DNA from: Prosthecomicrobium sp. N25
Lineage (GTDB): Bacteria > Pseudomonadota > Alphaproteobacteria > Rhizobiales > Ancalomicrobiaceae
Reading direction: 5' to 3'
DNA: 64,000 nucleotides
Assembly (NCBI RefSeq): GCF_037203705.1
Contig: NZ_JBBCAT010000002.1
Span: 434,001 to 498,000, forward strand
Shown: one piece after another, positions 7,173 to 15,087 of the stretch
How the letters are laid out: every line of letters starts with the position of its first letter
How positions within the stretch are numbered: the stretch's first letter is position 1
Notes under the pieces: model-generated
Databases searched by the model: none
The model's input: only the letters and a program-made list of their open reading frames with translations
Told to the model about the DNA's origin: nothing
Program-made: the position numbers and the translations under genes

Positions 7173-9539
7173 ATGGACCTGAAGCCGAGATCGACCGCCT
7201 CGCCCCTCCCGGGCCGCGCGGACCTGCCGGGCCGGACCGGGCCACGGACGTCCCGCGGACAGGGGACCGCGCGTGCGGTCCGCGCCCTGGCGCTGGCGGC
7301 CGCGGTCGCGCTGGTCGGCGGTTGCGGGCAGAAGGACACCTCGGGCAGCTTCACCCAGCAGTTCACCGGCATGGGCGCCAACGATCTGGCGGCGCGCCGC
7401 CACGAGGCGGGCGGCAGCTACGGGACGCAAGGCGGCGGGGCGGTCGCGCGGGTCCAGCGCTACCTGGCGGACGGCCGGGTCGACCGCACCGTCACGGGCA
7501 GCGTGGGGGGCAACGCCGACGGCGTCCCCGAAGGGTCCGTCGTGGCGGAAGGCGACGGCTACGTGCTCAATTTCGAGAGCGTGGAGATCTCGGCCCTCGC
7601 CAAGTCGATCCTGGGCGACATCCTGGCGCAGAACTACACGGTCGACCCGCGGGCCTCCGGCACCGTCAGCCTCACCTCGGCGCGGGCGATCCCGCGCAAC
7701 CGGCTGATCACCGTGCTGGAGACGACCCTGAAGGCCGTCAACGTGGCGGTCGTCAAGGAGGGCGGCACCTACCGGCTGACACCGGTCAGCGAGGCCGTCG
7801 GCTCGGGCAACTTCGACGTCGGCAACGCCGGCGAGGGCTACGGCACCTCGGTCATTCCCGTGAAGTACGTGTCGGCCCAGACCGTCGCCCGCGTGCTGGA
7901 GAGCTTCGCGAGCCGGCCGGGCTCGCTGAAGGTCGACCCGGCCACCGGCTACGTCCTCGTCCAGGGCACCTCGGCGGAGCGCAAGGCGGTGATCGACGCC
8001 GCGTCGCTGGTCGACGCCGACTACATGAAGGACCAGTCGGTCGGGATCTTCCCGCTCGCCAACTCGTCGCCCGAGACCATCATCTCGGAACTGCAGCGGA
8101 TCCTGGATTCCGGCGAGGGCGGGCTCGGGCAGGGCCAGGTCGTCATGCAGCCGATGGGCCGGCTCAACGCCGTCCTGGTCGTGTCGCGGCGGCGGGACGG
8201 CATCGACATGGTGGGCCGCTGGGTGAAGCGCCTCGACCGCGCCGACCAGGCGGCGAGCGGGGTCAAGGTCTACCGGTTGAAATACGGCCAGGCCAAGAAC
8301 GTCGCCGCCCTGCTCAACGACATCTACGCCGGCCGGGGCAACGGGGCGGCGGGCTCGCGCGACCGCGACGCGCTGGAGCCCTCCGGCGGCGATAGCGGCG
8401 GGACGACGGCGCATGCGCCCGCGGCGGGCTCGGGCATGGGCGGGGCCGGCACCGCGATGGCGGGCGCGGCGCCCCAGTCGCGCATCGGCTCGGCCTTCGC
8501 GAGCTTCGGCTCCGCATCCAATCCCGCCTCGGCGTCCAGTGCCTCCGACGACGGCTCCGACCCCTCGCGCGGCGGGTCGTCGTCGAGCTACGGCGGGGGC
8601 GGCGGGGGCGGCAGCGGCGGGGGGCGCGCCCTGATGCCGAACGTGCGGATCACGCCGGACGTGATGAACAACTCGCTCCTGATCTATGCGTCCGCGGGCG
8701 AGTACCGGCAGATCGAGCGGACCATCCGCGAACTCGACCGGCCACCCGTGCAGGTCGCCATCGAGGCCACCATCGCGGAGGTGAAGCTTTCGGACGATCT
8801 CAACTACGGGGTGCAGTTCTTCCTCAAGAACACCGACCTGGGGATCAAGACGCCCGGCTCGGTCAGCTACTCGAACCAGGCCAACCTGACCCGGACCTTC
8901 CCGGGCCTGAACCTGCTGGTCGGCCGGGCGTCGGACCCGCGCTTCGTGCTCGACGCGCTGCGCAGCATGACCAACGTCAAGATCCTGTCCTCGCCCTCGC
9001 TCGTGGTGATCGACAACCAGCCTGCGGTCCTGCAGGTCGGCGACCAGGTCCCGATCACGACCCGGTCGGCGACCTCGGTGGAGAACCCGACCGCGCCGGT
9101 GGTCAACAACGTCGAGTTCCGCGACACCGGCATCATCCTCCGGGTGCTGCCGCGGGTGAACGCCAACGGTGTCGTGACCCTCGAGGTGGAGCAGGAGATC
9201 TCGAACGTCGTCGACAAGACCGGCGGGCAGACCCTGACGCCGACCATCGCGCAGCGCCGCATCCGCAGCCAGATCGCGGTCTCGAGCGGCCAGACGGTGA
9301 TGCTCGCGGGCCTCATCACCGAGCGGCAGGAGCGCGGGCGGTCGGGCATTCCCGGGCTCGTGGACATCAAGTTCATCAACGAGATCCTGTCGACCAACAC
9401 GAACGTGGCCGAGCGCAAGGAGCTCATCATCTTCATCAAGCCGCAGATCATGCGCGACCAGGTCGACGCGCAGTCGATCTCGGAGGAATTCCGGGCCCGC
9501 ATGGTCAACATGCGCCAGCCCATGACCCTGCCGCGCTGA
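7173..9539 (+). CDS. gspD: T2SS outer-membrane secretin GspD, predicted lipoprotein
   Basis: The 788-residue protein forms the outer-membrane channel. A basic n-region and hydrophobic stretch end in the lipobox LVGG-C (Cys51), so it may be self-piloting through a lipid anchor. The N0 domain follows (YVLNFESVEISALAKSI), then N1-N3 repeats (VIPVKYVSAQTVARVL, VGIFPLANSSPETIISEL, VKVYRLKYGQAKNVAALL). A Gly/Ser-rich insert of about 90 residues lies within N3. The secretin domain shows VQVAIEATIAEVKLSDDL, VLQVGDQVPITT and GIILRVLPRVNANG. The ATG at 7173 is chosen over an upstream TTG at 7098 because the export signal then lies closer to the start. It leads the rightward arm. Confidence 0.93.
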   Translation: MDLKPRSTASPLPGRADLPGRTGPRTSRGQGTARAVRALALAAAVALVGGCGQKDTSGSFTQQFTGMGANDLAARRHEAGGSYGTQGGGAVARVQRYLADGRVDRTVTGSVGGNADGVPEGSVVAEGDGYVLNFESVEISALAKSILGDILAQNYTVDPRASGTVSLTSARAIPRNRLITVLETTLKAVNVAVVKEGGTYRLTPVSEAVGSGNFDVGNAGEGYGTSVIPVKYVSAQTVARVLESFASRPGSLKVDPATGYVLVQGTSAERKAVIDAASLVDADYMKDQSVGIFPLANSSPETIISELQRILDSGEGGLGQGQVVMQPMGRLNAVLVVSRRRDGIDMVGRWVKRLDRADQAASGVKVYRLKYGQAKNVAALLNDIYAGRGNGAAGSRDRDALEPSGGDSGGTTAHAPAAGSGMGGAGTAMAGAAPQSRIGSAFASFGSASNPASASSASDDGSDPSRGGSSSSYGGGGGGGSGGGRALMPNVRITPDVMNNSLLIYASAGEYRQIERTIRELDRPPVQVAIEATIAEVKLSDDLNYGVQFFLKNTDLGIKTPGSVSYSNQANLTRTFPGLNLLVGRASDPRFVLDALRSMTNVKILSSPSLVVIDNQPAVLQVGDQVPITTRSATSVENPTAPVVNNVEFRDTGIILRVLPRVNANGVVTLEVEQEISNVVDKTGGQTLTPTIAQRRIRSQIAVSSGQTVMLAGLITERQERGRSGIPGLVDIKFINEILSTNTNVAERKELIIFIKPQIMRDQVDAQSISEEFRARMVNMRQPMTLPR

Positions 9540-9549
9540 GGAGACGGGA

Positions 9550-10134
9550 ATGGCGGAGGCCGGGACGAGAGGCAAGCCGGGAGGCCGCGGGGCCTGGGTG
9601 GCGGCGGGTGGCCTCGGCGCGCTCGCCGCGGCGGCGCTCGCGGACCCGGGCGAGGCCGGCTTCGCGATCGTGCTCTGGGCCCTGGTCCTCGTCGTGGTGG
9701 CGAGCGATCTCGCCGACTACACGATACCCGACCTCGCCTCGGCGGCCATCGCGGCCGTCGGCCTCCTGCGGGCGGCCGTGCTCCTGCCCGGCGGCGAGAC
9801 GGTCCGGGATGCCGTTGTCCTGGCCGCCCTGCAGGGCCTCGGGGCGCTGGCCGCCTTCTGGGCGGTCCGGGCTGTGCACATGCGGCTCGCCGGGCGCGAG
9901 GGGCTCGGATTCGGGGACGTGAAGCTCGCCGGGGCGCTCGGCGTCTGGCTCGACTGGGGCGCGCAGGCGCTCGCCCTGCAGGCGGCGGCGGTCGCGGCGC
10001 TGGCGGCCGTGCTGGTCGCGCGGCGGCGCGGCGCGCCGGGCGGGCGGGATCTCGCGGTGCCGCTCGGCGCCTTCCTGGCGCCCGCGGCCTTCGCGGTGCA
10101 CCTTCTCCTGCCCTACCTGGATGCCCTGCCGTGA
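9550..10134 (+). CDS. gspO: Short prepilin peptidase (A24 family), GspO-like
   Basis: This 194-residue membrane protein has the two aspartates of the A24 aspartyl proteases: the first in VASDLADYTIPD and the second in the GxGD-type motif GLGFGDVKLAGALG. It should cleave the leaders of the pseudopilins encoded here. It lacks the N-terminal methyltransferase and zinc domain of classical GspO/PilD and so resembles the short CpaA/TadV type. A GGAG site precedes the ATG, and the gene lies 10 bases after gspD. Its TGA overlaps the GTG start of gspK. Confidence 0.82.
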   Translation: MAEAGTRGKPGGRGAWVAAGGLGALAAAALADPGEAGFAIVLWALVLVVVASDLADYTIPDLASAAIAAVGLLRAAVLLPGGETVRDAVVLAALQGLGALAAFWAVRAVHMRLAGREGLGFGDVKLAGALGVWLDWGAQALALQAAAVAALAAVLVARRRGAPGGRDLAVPLGAFLAPAAFAVHLLLPYLDALP

Positions 10135-11015
10135 GCGCGCGCGCCGAAGGCTCGGACCCGCGGCGGGGGGCCGTGCTCCTGATGGTGCTGGTGCTCGGGC
10201 TCGTCGCCTCGAGCGTGACGGTCGTCGCCCTCAGGGCGTCCTCGGCGGGTGTGCGGTCCGCGACGGTGTTTGTCGACGAGATGCGCGCGGAGGCGCTCGG
10301 GCAGGCGGCGACCGACCTGGTGGCCGCCGCGGTCGCCTCCGGGCGACCGGACGCGGCGCGGGCGGGCGCCTTCCGGTCGCGCTTCGCGGACGGCGAGGCG
10401 ATCGTGGAATACCGGGCCGAGACGGCGCGGGTCGACCTGAACCTGGCGGCGCCGGAGCTCATGACGACGCTGTTCGAGGCGGCCGGGGCGGAGCCGCGCG
10501 TGGCGCGGGAACTCGCCGACCGGGTGGTCGACTGGCGCGACCCGGACAGCGCCAAGCGACCGTCGGGTGCGGAGCGCGACGACTACCGCGCGGCCGGCCG
10601 GTCGGGGCCGGCGAACCGGCCCTTTTCGCATATGGCGGAGGTCGAGGGCGTGCTCGGGATGGGCCGGGGGCTCCTGGCGCGGCTCGCGCCGGCCGTGACG
10701 GTCGCCTCGGGGAGCGCGCGGGTGGATCCGATCCTGGCAGACCCGCTGGTGGTGCTCGCCCTGATGGGCGGGGACCGGCGGCGGACGGAGGATTTCCTCG
10801 CCCTGCGGCGGCAGCCCTTCGCCCGGATGGAGGACGTCACGGCGCCGTTCCCGAACGCCTCGCGCGCCTTCATCGGGCTCGACGGGGGCAAGGCCGTACG
10901 CGCGGCGATCCGGATCGTGCTCAGGGACGGGTTCGAGCGGCGCTACGAGGCGGTGGTCGGGGGCGCGGAGGCCGGGGCCGGGCCGTCCGTGCTGGCCTGG
11001 GAATCGGTCAAATAA
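10131..11015 (+). CDS. gspK: T2SS minor pseudopilin GspK
   Basis: The 294-residue protein starts at a GTG overlapping the gspO stop. It has a short basic leader and the mature N-terminus RG-AVLLMVLVLGLVAS without the Glu5 found in other pseudopilins, which is characteristic of GspK. The family segment RVDLNLAAPELMTTLF follows, then VVDWRDPDS...RPFSHMAEVEGVLGM, the alpha-helical insert region with the acidic D-W-R-D-P-D motif. GspK caps the pseudopilus tip. Length is near the family norm. Confidence 0.88.
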   Translation: MSARAEGSDPRRGAVLLMVLVLGLVASSVTVVALRASSAGVRSATVFVDEMRAEALGQAATDLVAAAVASGRPDAARAGAFRSRFADGEAIVEYRAETARVDLNLAAPELMTTLFEAAGAEPRVARELADRVVDWRDPDSAKRPSGAERDDYRAAGRSGPANRPFSHMAEVEGVLGMGRGLLARLAPAVTVASGSARVDPILADPLVVLALMGGDRRRTEDFLALRRQPFARMEDVTAPFPNASRAFIGLDGGKAVRAAIRIVLRDGFERRYEAVVGGAEAGAGPSVLAWESVK

Positions 11016-11066
11016 CACGCGGGCCCTTAGCCGGACGGCAAGGGTTCCCGGCTTACGCGAGGAGCC

Positions 11067-12119
11067 ATGTTCCAGTCGATCGAGACCTGGACGAGACAGT
11101 GGATCGGAACCCTCGCGGGCTTCGCGGCCGCCGCGCTCGACCGTCTGTCGCCGACGGGCAGCTTCCGGCTCGCCTTCGCGGACGGGGCCTGGACGGTCGC
11201 GGAGGCGGGCGCCGCCACGCCGATCGGCCGGATCATGCCGGAGGGTGCGGGGGCGCGGTTCGATCCCCCGACGCTCGGGAGCCGGCTGGCCGGGGCGACC
11301 GTCGCGCTCGAGGTTCCGCCCGCCTGGATGATCCGGCGCGCGCTCGACCCGGTCGCGGCCCGGAGCGTGCCCTATCTCGACGCCTTCCTGCGCCACCAGG
11401 TGGAGCGCGTGACCCCGTGGCGGGTCGCCGACACCTATTTCGGCGGCGCCACGGAGCCGCTCGCGGAGGATCCGGCGCGGGTGGCGGTGACGATCGGCGT
11501 CGTGCCGCGGCAGCTCGTGGCCCCGGCGGTCGCGCTTCTGGCGGGATGCCGGCCGGCCCGCCTTTCGCTGGTCGCTCCGGACGGCGCCGGGCCTGCGATC
11601 ACGGTCGCCGCCAATCCGTCGCGGCGGGAGGTGGAGGTGCGGCGGGCGATCGGCGGCGCGGCGGCGGCCCTGGTGGTTGCCACGGTCGTGGTGCTCGGCG
11701 CGGCGTCCTGGTGGAGCACCGCCCTGGACACGGAGATCGCCGAGCTGGACGGCCTCGCACGCGAGCGCAAGGCGGTTCTGGCGACGGCAGCCGAGCGCAA
11801 CCGGCCGAAGGGCGATCCGGCGGCCGGGCTGAGGGCGCTCAGGGCCGGCACGCCGACGGCGGTGGTCCTCCTCGACGCGCTCTCGGAGGTGCTGCCGGAC
11901 GGTGCCTGGCTGACCGACCTCAGGATCGAACGGGGCGTGCTGCGCATCACCGGCATCGCATCCGACAGCGCGCAGCTGGTGCCCCTGCTGGAGGCCTCGC
12001 CGCGCTTCGAGGCCGTGTCCTTCTTCGCGCCTACCACGCGGCTGCCCTCCGGCGGGCAGGACCGCTTCCACATCGAGCTGAAGGTCGAGCCCGTCCGCTC
12101 GGCGGGGGTGATGCGATGA
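11067..12119 (+). CDS. gspL: T2SS assembly platform protein GspL (PilN-like C-terminus)
   Basis: The 350-residue protein has an N-terminal cytoplasmic part of about 190 residues, a single membrane helix (about residues 192-212, AAAALVVATVVVLGAASWW), a short coiled coil (LDTEIAELDGLARERKAVL), and a PilN-like ferredoxin-fold domain containing LLDALSEVLPDGAWLTDLRI. GspL binds GspE on the cytoplasmic side and GspM in the periplasm. It starts with a GAGGAG site just upstream and overlaps gspM by four bases. The cytoplasmic actin-like domain is weakly conserved, so the name relies on architecture and gene order. Confidence 0.78.
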   Translation: MFQSIETWTRQWIGTLAGFAAAALDRLSPTGSFRLAFADGAWTVAEAGAATPIGRIMPEGAGARFDPPTLGSRLAGATVALEVPPAWMIRRALDPVAARSVPYLDAFLRHQVERVTPWRVADTYFGGATEPLAEDPARVAVTIGVVPRQLVAPAVALLAGCRPARLSLVAPDGAGPAITVAANPSRREVEVRRAIGGAAAALVVATVVVLGAASWWSTALDTEIAELDGLARERKAVLATAAERNRPKGDPAAGLRALRAGTPTAVVLLDALSEVLPDGAWLTDLRIERGVLRITGIASDSAQLVPLLEASPRFEAVSFFAPTTRLPSGGQDRFHIELKVEPVRSAGVMR

Positions 12120-12661
12120 TCCTGCCCAACCGCGAACAGTCGGTGGCGCTCGGGATCTTCGCCGGGCTGGTGCTCCTGTTCCTCGTCGTCGCGGTATCGT
12201 CCTTCCAGTCCGTCGCCGCGCTGATGGAGGAGCGGGACGCGCGGCTGGGGCTCCTCGACACGCTCAAGCGCCAGACGCCCCTGCGGGCCGGGGCGGGGGA
12301 TCCGGCCGACCAGCGCGACCCGTTCCTGCCCGGTGAGAGCGAGACCATCGCGGCGGCCGGCATGCAGCAGCGCGTGCGCGGGCTCATCGAGGCGGCCGGG
12401 GGCCAGGTCTTCTCGGCGCAGATCCTGTTCCGCAGCGAGGAGGGGGACCCGGACCGGCGGGTCGAGCTGCAGGTGGTCTTCGAGGCGGGCATCGAGGCCG
12501 TCCAGAAGGCGCTCTACCGGATCGAGACCGAGGCGCCCTTCGGCTTCGTCGACGAACTGTCGATCCAGCCGGCGCGGACCGACGGCGAGGCGGAGGCGGA
12601 TCCCGGGCGGCTCCTGCGCACGACCGTCACCGTCACCAGCCACTGGCGGAGGGCGTCGTGA
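12116..12661 (+). CDS. gspM: T2SS protein GspM
   Basis: The 181-residue bitopic protein has one N-terminal membrane helix (ALGIFAGLVLLFLVVAVSSF) followed by a helical linker and a GspM/PilO-type periplasmic ferredoxin-like domain ending VDELSIQPART...TTVTVTSHWRR. It pairs with GspL in the inner-membrane platform. The ATG overlaps the gspL stop (ATGA) and its TGA overlaps the GTG of the next gene, so the run is translationally coupled. Confidence 0.78.
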   Translation: MILPNREQSVALGIFAGLVLLFLVVAVSSFQSVAALMEERDARLGLLDTLKRQTPLRAGAGDPADQRDPFLPGESETIAAAGMQQRVRGLIEAAGGQVFSAQILFRSEEGDPDRRVELQVVFEAGIEAVQKALYRIETEAPFGFVDELSIQPARTDGEAEADPGRLLRTTVTVTSHWRRAS

Positions 12662-13071
12662 GGGCGCGCGCGGGCCTCGCGCTCCTGGCCGTGCTCGCCG
12701 GGCCGGCGGCGGCGGCTTCGATCGAGCACGACGATCCCGGGCTCGGCGCTCTGGTGGCGACGCGCGAGCGGCCGCTCTTCTCGCCGTCGCGGCGGGCGCC
12801 GGCGGCTCCGCCGGCGCCGGACGTGCAGCCGGCCGCCGTCCCGGTGCCCGTGGCCGAGCCGGTGCAGCCGCCGGCGGCCCAGCTGATGGGCGTCGTGATC
12901 GGCGGCGACATGCGGATGGCCGTGTTCGCCGACAACGGCCGGACGCTGACGGTGCGCCAGGGCGAGGAGATCGAGGGCTGGACGATCGCGGACGTGCAGC
13001 GCCGGGCGATCGTGCTCGAACGCGACGGCGAGACCCTGGAACTGAAGCTGCGCGATCCCGCGCAGCCGTGA
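12658..13071 (+). CDS. GspC/GspN-like periplasmic T2SS component
   Basis: This small 137-residue protein carries an N-terminal signal (LALLAVLAGPAAAAS). It contains the segment RERPLFSPSRRAP seen in GspC/GspN-like proteins, then a Pro/Ala-rich linker, and a homology-region-like beta domain (QLMGVVIGGDMRMAVF, LTVRQGEEIEGWTIADV). In other T2SSs the GspC HR domain contacts the secretin. Here there is no transmembrane anchor other than the signal and no PDZ domain, so it is a minimal version. It starts at a GTG overlapping gspM and ends the rightward arm, meeting the next gene tail-to-tail 3 bases later. Confidence 0.65.
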   Translation: MRARAGLALLAVLAGPAAAASIEHDDPGLGALVATRERPLFSPSRRAPAAPPAPDVQPAAVPVPVAEPVQPPAAQLMGVVIGGDMRMAVFADNGRTLTVRQGEEIEGWTIADVQRRAIVLERDGETLELKLRDPAQP

Positions 13072-13074
13072 GGG

Positions 13075-13890
13075 TCAGGGCGCCGGGGCCGGCTCGACGA
13101 GGCGTCGATAGAGATGCCAGGTGGTGTGGCCGAGGATCGGCATCACCACGAGGAGCCCCAGGAAGGCCGGCAGCAGCGAAACGATCAGCAGGACCACCAC
13201 GATGCCGGCCCAGACCAGCATGGGGCCCGGGCTCGTCGTGACGGCGCGCACGCTCGTGATCATGGCCGTGATGAAATCGACGTCGCGGTCGAGCAGAAGC
13301 GGGAAGGAGACGACCGTCAGCGAGAACAGGACGAGGGACAGGACGGCCCCGATGACATGGCCGATGGCCAGGAACAGGAGGCCCTCCGGCGTGCCCAGCA
13401 CCACGCCGAGGAACTCGCGGAAGGTGGCGAAGGACTGGAAGCCGAGGAAGAGGGCGAGCAGGAGCCGGATCTGGTACATCCAGACCACGAAGACGAAGAG
13501 AGTGACGAAGGCCATCCAGCCGAGCTCGCGGTGCCGCTGGTCGAGGACGACCTGCAGGATCGGCCGCCAGCGCAAGGGTATGCCGTGCTCGCGCCGGCGG
13601 CTCACCTCGTAGAGGCCGACGGCCACGAAGGGGCCCAGCAGCGCGAAGCCGGCCGCGGTCGGATAGGGAAGGTAGCCCATTCCCAGACGGGTTGCGGCGA
13701 GCACGATGAAGAGGCCGCCGGCGGCGTAGATGGCGCCGAAGAAGAGGCCGTAGAGCGGGGCGGCCTGGAAGTCCCTCAGGCCTTCCCCGAGCGCCTCGAA
13801 AATGACCGGCAGTGTGATGGGTCTGACCACCGGGTCGGGGCGCCGGGCCTCCGGCCCGGAGCCCTCCAGGTCCTCGATCGCCTCAGACAT
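13075..13890 (-). CDS. DUF2189 family membrane protein
   Basis: The 271-residue protein has about six hydrophobic segments and the DUF2189 pattern: an N-terminal LREGLRDF-like element (ALGEGLRDFQAAPLYGLFFG), PYPTAAGFALLGPFVAVGLYEVSRRRE, and a C-terminal GHTTWHLYRRLVEP. Function of the family is unknown. It is an inner-membrane protein by composition. It lies downstream of the terC-like gene on the same strand with a 97-base gap holding a strong hairpin. Confidence 0.8.
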   Translation of the reverse strand: MSEAIEDLEGSGPEARRPDPVVRPITLPVIFEALGEGLRDFQAAPLYGLFFGAIYAAGGLFIVLAATRLGMGYLPYPTAAGFALLGPFVAVGLYEVSRRREHGIPLRWRPILQVVLDQRHRELGWMAFVTLFVFVVWMYQIRLLLALFLGFQSFATFREFLGVVLGTPEGLLFLAIGHVIGAVLSLVLFSLTVVSFPLLLDRDVDFITAMITSVRAVTTSPGPMLVWAGIVVVLLIVSLLPAFLGLLVVMPILGHTTWHLYRRLVEPAPAP

Positions 13891-13909
13891 CCCCCACCCT
13901 CCCCTGGTT

Positions 13910-13945
13910 TTGCCCGAGTGTCGGCCACGACAGGGGCTCGGGCAA
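13910..13945. terminator. Two-tier hairpin between terC-like gene and DUF2189 gene
   Basis: The outer arms TTGCCCGAG (13910-13918) and CTCGGGCAA (13937-13945) are perfectly complementary. Inside them TGTCG (13919-13923) pairs with CGACA (13928-13932). No U-run follows on either strand, so it may be a Rho-type or attenuating hairpin, or an extragenic palindrome, rather than a classical terminator. Confidence 0.5.
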
Positions 13946-13987
13946 TCCGGGAGGGTACGGAGACGCGGAAGGGCCCGTGGGCCGGCG

Positions 13988-14746
13988 TCAGACGCCGAAC
14001 ATCCGTGCCTTGAGGTAGTGGCCCATGCCCTGTCCGCAGACCGCGTCCACGGTGCCGTTGCAGGCGACCTCGTAGGAACCGCGCCAGACCATGTCGACGG
14101 CCACGTAGAGGATGACCGCGAAACCGAGCCAGGCGATCCAGCGGTAGCGGGTCAGCAGGTGGGCGATCAGCGAGGCGGCCGCGCCCATCAGGGCGACCGA
14201 CAGAACGAGGCCGACGACCAGGATCCAGAGGTGCTCCTTGGCGGCACCCGCGACCGCGAGGACGTTGTCGAGCGACATGGAGACGTCGGCGATCACGATC
14301 TGCATCATGGCGTCGGTGAAGCTGGTCCCGCCATGCGCGGTCGCCTCCGAGATGACCGCGCCCGCCGCGACGGCGCCACCGGCCGCGGTGGCGACCTCGG
14401 CGGGGGCCCCCTCGGCGAGGGTCTCCTCGGCGAGCGTGACGGCGGCCTCCTCCTCCTCGACGGTCTCGGTCATCTCGCGGTACATCTTCCAGCACACCCA
14501 GAGCAGCAGGACGCCGCCCGCCAGCGTGAGGCCGACGACCGAGAGGAGCTTGGTGGCGATGAGCGCGAAGATAATGCGGAGCACGACGGCGCCGCCGATA
14601 CCCCAGAGGATCACCTTCTTGCGGATCGAGTGGTGCACGTTGGCGGCCGCCATGCCGACCACGATGGCGTTGTCGCCGGACAGCACGACGTTGATGAAGA
14701 TGACCTGCGTGAGCGCGATCATCTCGGGGTAGAGGTTCTGGAACAT
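13988..14746 (-). CDS. TerC/YjbE-family integral membrane protein
   Basis: The 252-residue protein shows the duplicated TerC metal-site motif: IFINVVLSGDNAIVVGMAA in the first half and VIADVSMSLDNVLAVAGAA in the second, each with the D-N pair. Seven or so membrane helices are visible. TerC-type proteins are linked to metal ion (Mn) export and tellurium resistance. Between helices 3 and 4 there is an acidic Ala-rich insert of about 50 residues (EEEEAAVTLAEETLAEGAP onward), longer than usual. The ATG at 14746 has AGGA 11 bases upstream. It diverges from the aminotransferase gene. Confidence 0.85.
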   Translation of the reverse strand: MFQNLYPEMIALTQVIFINVVLSGDNAIVVGMAAANVHHSIRKKVILWGIGGAVVLRIIFALIATKLLSVVGLTLAGGVLLLWVCWKMYREMTETVEEEEAAVTLAEETLAEGAPAEVATAAGGAVAAGAVISEATAHGGTSFTDAMMQIVIADVSMSLDNVLAVAGAAKEHLWILVVGLVLSVALMGAAASLIAHLLTRYRWIAWLGFAVILYVAVDMVWRGSYEVACNGTVDAVCGQGMGHYLKARMFGV

Positions 14747-14842
14747 GAGCGGGCAATCCTCGCCACGAGATCTCGATACACGAACCCGTTCGGGCGGCCC
14801 CGGTTCGGGGCGGCCGCGCAGGTCCGGCGGATCGGGCCAGAT

Positions 14843-14887
14843 TCCCCACTCCGGAGAACGCCGCCGCGGCGCGCTCTGGAGTGGGGA
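14843..14887. promoter_or_regulatory. Strong stem-loop upstream of the terC-like gene
   Basis: Arms at 14843-14856 and 14874-14887 pair over 14 positions with a single G-U. The loop itself contains the self-complementary CGCCGCCGCGGCG. It lies 97-141 bases before the terC-like start, in what could be its 5' leader. I looked for the conserved bases of the yybP-ykoY (Mn) riboswitch, common upstream of terC-like genes, and did not find its GGGGAGUAG element. Confidence 0.4.
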
Positions 14888-14979
14888 CGTCGACCCTCTT
14901 CCGTGGTAACCGATCGGGAAGATGACCGCAACATATCTGGCATACCTGACAGTGCTTATTCTGATGGGCCGCGGTCTCA

Positions 14980-15063
14980 AAGCTGACGGCCGACTTGCGT
15001 GTCAGCTTCTTGTCATGTCTAAAATGCCGATGCGGGCCCGACTACTCTGTCAGCTTTATGTCA
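14980..15063 (+). promoter_or_regulatory. Repeated GTCAGCTT sites upstream of the class IV aminotransferase gene
   Basis: AAGCTGAC (14980-14987) and GTCAGCTT (15001-15008) form an 8-base inverted repeat with a 13-base spacer. A further direct copy occurs 48 bases downstream, giving GTCAGCTTnnTGTCA at 15001-15015 and again at 15049-15063. The arrangement looks like multiple sites for one regulator. The whole 341-base gap 14747-15087 between divergent genes holds this cluster and the hairpin at 14843-14887. Nothing else is evident. Confidence 0.45.
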
Positions 15064-15087
15064 CATTCGATCGGAGACCATAATACC

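Noticed and set aside
7149-9575. An 808-residue open frame antisense to gspD
   Set aside because: Composition is Arg/Asp/His-rich shadow sequence with no recognisable domain; gspD on the plus strand is unambiguous.
10121-12661. An 846-residue open frame across gspK, gspL and gspM
   Set aside because: Only its last 181 residues (GspM) are real; the rest is a frame shadow of GspK and GspL in G+C-rich DNA.
14747-15000. A yybP-ykoY manganese riboswitch before the terC-like gene
   Set aside because: A strong hairpin exists, but the conserved riboswitch elements were not found on reading the leader; a covariance search would settle it.
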